A DNA stretch of 64,000 nt from Adiantum capillus-veneris (Eukaryota; Streptophyta; Polypodiopsida; Polypodiales; Pteridaceae): assembly GCA_014529385.2 (NCBI GenBank), contig CM043959.1, positions 8,521,526-8,585,525 of the forward strand. The letters are read 5' to 3'. The notes beneath the pieces were generated by a model. It had not been told where the DNA came from. It saw only the letters and a program-made list of their open reading frames with translations, and did not search any database. A program made the translations under genes and the position numbers. Of this stretch, positions 55,856 to 64,000 are shown piece after piece (within the stretch, counting starts at the first letter, position 1; every line of letters starts with the position of its first letter).

Positions 55856-56689
55856 TTAAATAAACCCTCTACTGAGATAGTCAGCAAGCTGACGTTCCAC
55901 TTCAGTAGCCTCAGAATGACTCATTCCGTAAGGCGGTTTACTCACTGGCTTACTGCCTGCAACCACGTCTATGCCATGTTGTACAGAACGTGTCGGCAGT
56001 AGCCCTGGTGGTAAATCATCTGGGAACACATCCTTGAATTCCCTTAAAAGTTCCTTCAATTCATTAGCAATATTTTCTTGTTTTGAATTAGTAGGCATAG
56101 CTGGAAGAGGAGAGACAGAAGAATGCGGCGTTGAGGAAGTTTTATTCAAAACATTATCATCATTAAAAACATCATCCACATTGGAAATAAAATGGCACAG
56201 TGAGTAACACAAAAAGAGTTCTTCTATTGCATCATCAGAAGTGAGCTTCATAAGCTCAGCTGTACAAATATGTGGTGAGGAAGGTACATCCTTCTCCCCC
56301 AACAGCAGCACGTGCACACCATTGGATTCGAACATTAGACTATTATGCTCATAGCTACGTCTAAGGGATGATCCTAAACTATGCAACCATTCACGACTAA
56401 GAACCACATCCGCCCTCTCCATATTCATGACTTGGAAATCCAAAGAGGTACGGTATCCTTGAATTTCCAGAGGTACATCTTTAACCTGAGTTTCCCATAT
56501 CTCAGCATCATGGCCGTTAATCATGGCTACCTTGTAGCGATGGGAACTCGGGGTTTGGGGCAATTTGAATCGTTTCACCAATTTATAATTGATGAAATTG
56601 TGCGACGCACCATCGTCTACCAAGATCCGCACCCTGTGCCCTTGAATAGAGCCATGCATACGCACCAACTCATGTGGTCCGAAAGTCTG
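55856..56689 (-). pseudogene. chromovirus-2 aspartic protease and RT lead-in
   Basis: The protease active site reads RILVDDGASHNFINYKLV, where the family has DSGA/DTGA; the middle residue is Asp. The usual LGREWL motif appears as VVLSREWLHSLGS. The RT lead-in reads FKDVFPDDLPPGLLPTRSV and SKPPYGMSHSEATEVERQL. Stops lie at both ends (56690 and 55853) with the phase kept. Confidence 0.88.
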
Positions 56690-58081
56690 CTACCACATGG
56701 AGGCCGTGATACAGCACTCATGCACCGCCTCGGTGTGTGTTACTTCCACATTAGCAAACTGGGAAGAGGATTCAAGAGGTAAAAGCTGCACCATGTGCAT
56801 TGCTTTTTCCTTCCCCTTGTCTTGAGCAGCAGATTTCCCCTTGGGACAATCCTTTTTGCTATGTCCACTTCCCAAACATTTAAAGCACAACTTTTCTTTT
56901 TTGGATTTCTCAAACTCTTCCGTTGAGAGAGGACCTCGAGACCCCTTGGGCTTTTTGGAGGTCTCCGATGCAGCAGAGGCAATTTTTCTTTTATGATGCA
57001 CATGCTGTGGACGTGTTGAAACAAGTGTAGTGCCATGCACATGCGAACTATGCAATGCCCGATCATCGGGATCATCATGGATGTGAGCTTGCACTATTGC
57101 GTCCTCAAGTGTTTGTGGATCCTGGGTTTTAACGTACTTCTTAAGCTCGGGAGTTAACCCACGGTTGAACCCACGTACCTGCTGAAAGGTATCCATCCCT
57201 TCCAGCTTGAGGATCACATCCCGATAATGGGAAATATATTCCAATAATGTTTTATGCTGGCGCATAGAACATTCGTCCCAGGCGGTCCAATTTCTATCCT
57301 TCTCATTGGTAGGTAGAAATTACTTCCTGAAGACAGTCTCAAAAGCTGCCCAAGTCTGTGGTAGCATGCCCTTCTCCTTGAGAGACATCCACCATTTGTA
57401 GGCCTTGCCGTCCAAAGTCAGACTTGTCTGCAGCGCCTTGGATGCATCCGGGGTACATCTAAGGTCATGAATACCATCCCACTTACTGAGAAAAATATTC
57501 ACGGTGTCCTTGTTTCGCTCACGCTCTTCTCCCCGAAAAATTGATGGCTTTGTATTTTTCAACAAATCATCCACCTTTTTTTGGGTCAGAGAGTGCAGCG
57601 GTCCCGGAGGAAGGCCTTGCCCGGCAGCCGGCCCTTGGCCTGGTGTGGAGCCATGCTCCTGATTTTGGTGACTAGCAGGGCCCATGGCCTGCAGCCGCAT
57701 ATGCAACTTAATCAAATCGGATAATGCTATGACATTCTGATTTAATTGTGCAAAATTCGTTTCAAGCACAGTCATGCGTGTTTGCAATGCACGGAAATCT
57801 TGCATGTCCAGCAACTCATACACATCGTCTGTCGCCGTTGTGGCACGATTACTCTCCGTGAGAGGAACCGTCCGCGTGGCATCGGCAGATGAAACGGGTG
57901 CGGACTGCTCGAAATCAAATGCATGATGCATATCTATGTCCGAATCCATGTTGTGGATGTACTGTGCGAGAAAAGATAGGAGAATACCTGAATTCCAAGG
58001 AGCTCGTAGCAGGTTGCGATAATTAACCGTATAATTACGCCTTTGATTGGAAAAATCGCCGAATTCGAAAGCGAACGTCAA
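56690..58081 (-). pseudogene. chromovirus-2 gag
   Basis: Likely start at MDSDIDMHHAFDF, 57950; the upstream in-frame residues belong to the leader. A coiled-coil stretch (LQTRMTVLETNFAQLNQNV) precedes the capsid region (KPSIFRGEERERNKDTVNIF, KAYKWWMSLKEKGMLPQTW). After a TAA at 57320, ECSMRQHKTLLEYISHYRDV and FNRGLTPELKKYV follow. The zinc knuckle is CFKCLGSGHSKKDC (CX2CX4HX4C) near 56880. The frame ends in TAG at 56690, just before the protease, in phase. Confidence 0.9.
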
Positions 58082-58849
58082 TCCAAAACGAAGAGTAGCT
58101 TGAAAATAATGAGCAAGTCTGCAGCCGATGATGCTCTTGAAAGCATCGATTAAGTTGGAGTTGCCAACGAGCGGGTTTGCATTTTATGCACTATGCCAGA
58201 GGAACTTGAAATTTTCTGACAAATGGTGCAGCTGATGAGAAGCTTGAGAACACGAATCAAAGTACCTTCACCACCGAGTTGGCTTGCATCGTATGCAAGA
58301 AGCCAAAACCGAGAAATGTACAACCAATCTTTGGCTTTTCGAAACTGGAGAATCCGAGTTTCAGCAGATGCGGACTGTAAAATATGCAGTAATCCACAAC
58401 CTTTGTGTGTTGTGTGTGCCCACCGATTCGGAGAAGAATGCCGTATATCAACGGAATCGGAAGCGCGCAGGGTACGGCCCTTGTTCAAAACCCACGAGGG
58501 TCTGCCGAGTGTGAACGGCCAACCCTTAAGGGTTTCTGTAAAAAAAAAAATATTTTGAGAAGCTCTGTTGCAGACGACGGCCGACTGCGCAGGGCTTCTT
58601 GGAGAGCTACCTCGCGATGGCGAGGTCCGCTGAGGCCGGGCAAGAAACGAATTTTGCTGCTCTTCCCCTTGCGCTCCCACTGAGCCCAACGCCAGACAAT
58701 TTGGTGTAGGTTGTCAGACGCCTTCGTCCCCGACTAGGGATTCCTGCACACGCGCGAGCTTCGGCCTCTTCTTCCTCCTCCCTTTTTTGGTTGTGCATGC
58801 AACATGCAGCAAAAGCAAAAATGTGCCCTAGTTCTAAAGATAGCCTGAA
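58082..58849 (-). other. chromovirus-2 leader
   Basis: About 770 bp between the primer site and the likely gag start. Long open frames on both strands here have no recognisable domain, and part of one runs into the LTR. Confidence 0.55.
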
Positions 58850-58861
58850 GCTCTGATACCA
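58850..58861 (-). other. chromovirus-2 primer-binding site
   Basis: The minus strand reads TGGTATCAGAGC, an exact tRNA-iMet complement, one base from the LTR end at 58863. Confidence 0.93.
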
Positions 58862-58862
58862 A

Positions 58863-59003
58863 TCTAAAACCAAAGGACTGCCAGGTTCCGGTCCATCCGC
58901 CCAACCTCCCTTTAATAGGCTCCTAGCCACTTTCGGACCCCTTCCCACTGGCAGCCGGCCCTTAGCCAAGTCCGTGATCCCTTGGTTGGCCCTTGGCCTG
59001 ACA
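58863..59003 (-). repeat. chromovirus-2 5' LTR (141 bp)
   Basis: Same length as the 3' LTR with about 12 substitutions. The TSD TAGAG follows at 59004. Confidence 0.9.
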
Positions 59004-59607
59004 TAGAGTACATGCATTAAGTTATTCCACGTACAAGAACGCAACAAGTCAAGCATTGACAACAGGAATAGCGACAATCAAAGGATGCAACAAGAACCCA
59101 ATCCCAACATTGGGAGTAGTAAACTTGAACGTAATAGTACATGGATGTTCATGTTCTTGTCATTTTGTATGCTTACTAGATGAACACATAAATGAGACGA
59201 TGATTCTTGGAATTCCCTGGATACAAACATACAAAGTAGTATCAAATTGGGATACAAATCAACTAAAGCTATCAATTAAAGACGGGCAACTCATTGTTCC
59301 AATTGCACCAAGCAAAGAGGAAAGAAAAGGAATTAATCAGCATACCAAACCACGAAGTAGTCAATCTTCTCCATCCCCTCGACAAGCAAATGCTATAAGT
59401 AGCATGCAAGTAGTCAGGCAAATTTGGGTACCAAAAGCACAGCTTAAGAATAAGCCGATTCAAATTTGGATGCTTAAAAATTCGCCGACAAAACAAAAGA
59501 AGGTTCGAAGGGTGAAAACACAGAGACAAGCATCTCCGAGCAAGGAACCTAACATGAAATTGATTTGGAAGAAAAAGGAGCACTTATCTTCTCCACAAAC
59601 CTTATAA
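59004..59607 (+). pseudogene. Ty3 protease, second part, and basic linker
   Basis: It continues the reading frame cut at 52998: TTGIATIKGCNKNPIPTLG, CSCHFVCLLDEHINETMILG and IPWIQTYKVVSNWDTNQL. This is the second half of a retropepsin (MILGIPWI matching the LG.PWL motif). A Lys/Ser/Pro-rich stretch then runs to the stop at 59607. No RT follows in the next 4.4 kb, so the element is internally deleted or this is a non-autonomous derivative. Confidence 0.78.
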
Positions 59608-60660
59608 CCAATCAAGCAATGGCGATTTAAGTCTCAAAAGACTCCACCACACCATACAATACCAAGCAGACCAAGCTATCAATGGCAACAAAAATCTTGA
59701 CAACAAACAAAAGTGCTACCAACAACTCAAGCAATCAGTGTACTAAAGCATCCTGATGGTACAATCAAACAGAGAGCACACAAGATACAAGATTTTCTCT
59801 TTGGAAGACATCAGCATCAAACCTCAACATCAAAAACCCTTGAGTCAATTACTCAAGACCCAGCTCTTGCACATCATAGTGGTTTGAATTGCATTGTTCT
59901 TCAAAGTATGATAGAGCCAACCACGGCTATGCATAGACACAATTGTTCAACCCATGCACATAGTCCTCCTGGAGTACGCCATCTAGGAGGGTGATAGAGC
60001 CAACCATGACTATGCATAGACACGATTGTTCAACCCATGCACATAGTCGTCTCGGAGTATGCCATCTAGGAGGGGTGGAAGGGCACTAAGTACTAAGTAA
60101 TTAAGGGCAATGCTTGAAGAGGGAGGAAAAAAGTTCGATGTTAACGTGTGATTTTTTCTACAAAATAACCTAATAATGTCCTTATAATTCATCATCAAGG
60201 GAAATTCACTGATAATATCTTCCCGATGAGTGTAAATAGTATATATATTATCAAAAAATCATTAAAAAATAGTCCTTTTTTGGATATTTTTAATCTTTTT
60301 ATTGATAATGAGACTTAAAAATAGAAAAATCCAACAAAAAACAATAAAGCTGTGTTTTTCAATGATTTTTTTAATTATTGGATATTCACTTTACTTTTTT
60401 AGAGCATTTTGCTATTTTCTTTGATTTTTTCAAATAAACACGTCAAAAAATAGTAAATAAATAGCAAGGAAGCTCAGATGGAAAAAAAAAAGACACGATG
60501 GTGATAAAAAAGACACGGCGGACAAACAAAAAAATTTCAACGAAATCAAAAGATGGAAGCGGGAAGCCTAAATTAGGCGGCCAAGTCTAGTTTTGCAAAA
60601 TTCTTGCAGAATGAGCTACAGGAATCCAATCAGGGAAATTTTTGAGTCTAACATAGATTT
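59608..60660. other. non-coding region with an 83-bp tandem duplication
   Basis: Copies of GATAGAGCCAACCACGGCTA start at 59910 and 59993 and end with ATCTAGGAGGG near 60075. The purine-rich AGGAGGGGTGGAAGGGCA at 60067-60084 could be a polypurine tract. AT-rich sequence follows. Confidence 0.6.
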
Positions 60661-62349
60661 CACGGCCTAGTAGGACTAACGGAGGAATCTGGGGAAAATT
60701 TGTTCGGGAAGTCAGAGTATAGATATCCAAGGTAGGCTAAAACCACCTCAATTTCACTTGCAGCCTTTGCAGAGAGAGATTTCGACCTCTTTCGCGCATC
60801 TTTTTTGGAGTCCACAGTTGCCCGTTTTAAGAGTTGTCTCACACAAGACATGAGGGGTAAGTTCTTTACTCGTCATGATCCATTTTGTACGACCGGTAGC
60901 TAGTATAAACCCCTAGAAAAAACCCTAGAAATGGAGCAGTGCACAAAGACCTACAACCAAAAACTGACCATAGCGGCCTGTCAGCTCGACCAAATCAGAT
61001 GGGATTTGAACTGTAGCGTGCCCTAACATAATAGAACCTTTCTATATCATCACTTGACCATTTGGCAGGGATCGAGGGAGTCCCGAGTAGAAAAGCTAGG
61101 TTTTTGGCAAATGCCAGAATTCTTATCTGACTCCACAGATAGCTTGCCTACGAGGTTCATAATACAATGTATATGATTGGTTTAGTGAAATCAATTAAGC
61201 AAAGCCCTCGAAAAGCAAAAAACAGCTCAAAGGATACAAAGCATCAAATTCCACATACGAGGTCAAACTGACTCTAAATGAGTTTGAATTGGATAAGCTG
61301 CTTCACGACTATGTTGCGGACAAGTCCGAAGCCTCAAAGTTGACTGACCAACCCAATAGGCAGTGTAGTCACAAAAATCGATGATTTCAGAGTCGACAAA
61401 GCACAAAGTGATGTCGGCATGACCAAACTTGACCAAATTCAATTTAGGACTTGTTGTAGGTGTATAGAATGTATCTAGGTTAAAATTTGTAAGCTTTGCA
61501 AAAAATTTGTCACTGTTCTAAATAATCGCAAATATTTACTTTTACACTATTTTTGCTTGGAAATTGTCACATCACCTCACCTATCGTGTGTACACCTATT
61601 ACATGCCAAAAATCAAGTATGAGCCAAAACGAGCACCTATAACTTGGAAAATTACCAAAAAACGCAAAGAAGTCTTTGCAAGCAATTTTTGGGTTATGGA
61701 CAACATTTCTTGATCTAAATCACCTCATATCTCATATGCAGGGTCTATAAAATGCATAGAACCAAATTGTACCAAAAGATATTGATTTTGGTAGAAAAGT
61801 TAATAATCGCAATTATTTACTTTCTAGCCAAAATTGGGGAGTTCTGATATTTTTCCATCATACATCCAAAGTACATGATGTGTTAAGCCCACTAGCCAAA
61901 TTTGAACCAATTTGGAGCTCAAAATCTAAAAAATCCTTTATATCTACTGTTTCAGAGACCTAAAACCAAAATCTGGTACCATTTTCACCCTATGCATCCA
62001 AATGATCCCATATGTCATTCAGAGTATGCATTTGGTATATACTTCAATCCTATGAAGCCAAGTTGAAAAAAAATGCTCAATTGTAAATAATCACAATTAT
62101 TTACTTTGGTTGCAAAAATTTGTTTTGACTTTTATAGTTTTGTTCCTTGCATGTTTTTATACATCTATGCTTGTTAAAAAATTGATTTGAGCAAATTGGA
62201 CAAAAATTGTCAGCATTTCAGACTAAAGGACATTTCAGAGAAAATTCTGACAAATCTGCTAACTTTGATAATCTATTCACTGAACAAGAGCCATGCAAGC
62301 AGCAGAGAGGGCCAAGAGAAAGCTCAACCAGAAGGAAAAGTTATAGGAA
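60661..62349 (+). other. leader-like region with three periodic palindromes
   Basis: No long reading frame. Palindromes near 61518 (TAAATAATCGCAAATATTTA), 61799 (TAATAATCGCAATTATTTAC) and 62083 (GTAAATAATCACAATTATTT) are spaced 281 and 284 bp apart. This matches the spacing in 41235-42106, so the two regions belong to one element family. The last palindrome lies ~250 bp upstream of the gag-like start. Confidence 0.6.
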
Positions 62350-63969
62350 ATGTCCGCATATCAATTGGATCCTGAGTCAGTCAAAACCGCCAAGGTAGCT
62401 TATCTCTCAAAAGAGCAGCTAGAAGAGCATCAGACCACAGTCTTTACCTATACATTGAAGAGTAAGGAGGGACATCAGGTTGAGTTGCAACTCCTACGTA
62501 AGGAAGTGTATGATGTTTTCGCGAAGCCTGAGACCAAAGAAGCCAACCGCATGCTAGGACTCAGAGACTTTTATGAATAGGACCCTTGCGGTGTGGATTT
62601 TCGGAAAAATTACGAGTTTTTATCCACTATTAAAGAGGATGGAACGGCACAAATTTCTGACATGCAGGGAAATAAGGTCAAAGTGGGACAGGAAAACAAC
62701 AGGAACTTTTACCAAAGAGACCGCCGCAGCCACCTTTGCAAATTTTATTCACAAGCAAGTCGGAGAACCAACCCGGTTATACCACCAACACTTCCACTTC
62801 TTGGCAAAAAGGCCACCAAGGTACACCAGCCACTTTCACACAAGTTCTCAAGTCAACAACCAAGCAACAAGTGGACCACGCCCAATACATCTTGACCACT
62901 CTAAAGGACACAAAGAAAGAAGGGAAGATCACTTACTTGGGTGCGCCAAAAGTCTTGACAAGGATTGCGTACCATGCCATGGCATGGCTGACAACCTACC
63001 GCCTGCTGCCCCCGACCAAAACACATGTATATTGGCAGCACAACCATATCCTAGAGCTACAAGGTCAGTAAAGACATCTTATAGATCAGATGTAGAATCA
63101 GCTGAAAGCTCTCCGGAAAGGCACATTAGTGAGAGATCACATAATGAGGAGAAGAGAGCGGGAAGAGAAGAGATGAAGAGAAAATATGTGGCCACCCACA
63201 AGAAGAGCCAGTGCAAAAGCAAGATCTTTTTGAAAGAGAAAAAAATGCCTACCAGCGCAGTTGGCAAGCACAAGGAAAGGACCTCGAAAAATGGGTGCCT
63301 AGTGGACTTAAAGGCCCAAGGACAAAGCATCATACAAGAAAAGAGGTTGAAGATCCGACAGAGTCTTTGGAAAAAGTGTACCAAGAAGCTGAAGCCCTCA
63401 AGTTGAAGGAAGCTCAAGAAGAGGCAAGGAAAGTAAAAGAGGCGGAGGAATGGAGACAAGCCAAGGAAAGGGCAAGGGAAGAATCACACAACCAAGGTCA
63501 AGGGTCTCCCCGACCCACTCCACCGTCTATACTGTACAACAAGAAAATCCTATGCCCAGTCCACCACTATCACCTGTAGGTAAAGACACCACTAAAGAAG
63601 CTGAGCCTGAGAAAGAAACAGAATCTGAGTCAAAAGAAGCAGAGCCACAACAAGAGAAATCCGTCGGAGCTACGCAAAAGCTTGAACAACAAAAGGCAGA
63701 TGAATCTGCACAAGAGGCTACTGCTACACAAGAGAAGCAACAAGAGAAAGAACCCGAGCCAGAAAAGGAGGTGAGTCCGGCACCGAAAGAGACCACAAAG
63801 TCTGAGCAAACACCCTCTACTTCCACATAGCATGAAATGACGGAGGCATCCACAAAGCCTCAGGAAGACAAAGAAGAAGAAGAACAACCCTCTACCTCCA
63901 CCCAAGAAGAACCAGCAGCCACGACACAGCCGAGAGAAAGCCAAGAGGCTGCAACAGGCACATCAACTT
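62350..63969 (+). pseudogene. gag-like reading frame, unrecognised, with Glu/Lys-rich tail
   Basis: Starts MSAYQLDPESVKTAKVAYLS at 62350. It includes FTYTLKSKEGHQVELQLLRK and a TAG at 62578 with coding continuing in phase (DPCGVDFRKNYEFLSTIKED). A frame change near 62690 leads to VDHAQYILTTLKDTKKEGKI and YHAMAWLTTYRLLPP. From ~63210 there is a charged, coiled-coil-prone region (EALKLKEAQEEARKVKEAEE). From ~63590 an EKE/PEP-rich low-complexity tail runs to about 63969. Position after a long leader with periodic palindromes suggests gag of the Tat-type family, but I see no zinc knuckle and cannot assign a family. The element runs off the window's right edge. Confidence 0.5.
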
Positions 63970-64000
63970 AGCTAGCAAGACAGGAGGACTAGTAGTCTAA

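Larger units (their letters stand above)
52994..59008 (-). mobile_element. complete chromovirus with 141-bp LTRs
   Basis: 52999-59003, flanked by TSD TAGAG at 52994-52998 and 59004-59008. Both LTRs are 141 bp. The primer site is an exact tRNA-iMet complement and the polypurine tract is GGGGGGAGTAA. Gag, protease, RT, RNase H, integrase and a C-terminal chromodomain lie in one continuous phase apart from a single frameshift near 54450, with seven in-frame stops. Several stops fit C-to-T or G-to-A decay. The LTRs differ at about 12 of 141 positions. Confidence 0.93.

Noticed and set aside
58150-58689. 179-residue minus-strand frame and overlapping plus-strand frames as a host gene
   Set aside because: The region is the leader of the 6-kb chromovirus between primer site and gag. 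The frames have no domain, and one crosses into the LTR.
63079-63944. Minus-strand cysteine/phenylalanine-rich frames
   Set aside because: Shadow translations of the Glu/Lys-rich plus-strand gag-like tail.

Overview
The window looks like a repeat-rich stretch of a large land-plant nuclear genome. It holds Ty3 (gypsy) and Ty1 (copia) LTR retrotransposons primed by tRNA-iMet or tRNA-Asp-like sites, one Ty3 element with the plant-specific second RNase H domain, a CACTA/En-Spm DNA transposon, a hAT-like transposon, and long CT/GA microsatellites. No intact host gene, tRNA or rRNA gene was recognised. The only non-transposon coding signal is a degenerate protein-kinase-like locus near the left edge. 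I cannot name the species; a fern or other large-genome lineage would fit.

Layout: 0.9-2.2 kb, kinase-like pseudogene (minus) with a 50-bp tandem repeat beside it. 3.6-9.8 kb, a Tat-lineage Ty3 element (minus) bounded by a GCTAC target-site duplication (TSD); its right LTR, primer site and gag are deleted. 9.97-10.27 kb, a CT tract, a 54-bp duplication and a GC-rich fold-back. 10.4-13.9 kb, the transposase-bearing part of a CACTA element. 13.9-16.3 kb, the 3' half of a chromovirus integrase plus part of its LTR (plus strand). 17.0-17.5 kb, a short tandem array. 18.6-20.6 kb, a hAT-like transposase relic (minus). 21.5-24.4 kb, a second fold-back, a 184-bp tandem repeat, CCTAA-type arrays and a 172-bp satellite whose units each carry a large palindrome. 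24.8-25.03 kb, the other end of the CACTA element. 25.03-32.7 kb, the rest of the same chromovirus (minus), with a 2.25-kb non-autonomous LTR element in its gag (TSD CCATC). 33.5-34.1 kb, an LTR end and tRNA-Asp-type primer site of another Ty3 element, whose leader is interrupted by a full-length copia element (34.5-39.7 kb, TSD GAGTT). 43.1-44.3 kb, a Tat-type integrase. 44.4-52.9 kb, a large LTR element with ~2.8-kb LTRs and a long acidic reading frame of unknown function (minus). 52.94-59.6 kb, a Ty3 protease split by a complete 6-kb chromovirus with only 141-bp LTRs (TSD TAGAG). 60-64 kb, a leader-like region and a decayed gag-like reading frame.

The strongest structural inference is an inversion. 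The two CACTA termini at 13906 and 25031 abut the two halves of one chromovirus integrase, and the flanks share a 3-bp GAT duplication, yet the halves lie on opposite strands. So a CACTA that inserted into the chromovirus was later split by an inversion with a breakpoint inside it. The most unusual sequence patterns are the palindromic 172-bp satellite and a 22-bp palindrome recurring every ~283 bp in two separate leader-like regions (41.2-42.1 and 61.5-62.1 kb). All reading frames carry stops or frameshifts, so nothing here is likely to encode an active autonomous element.
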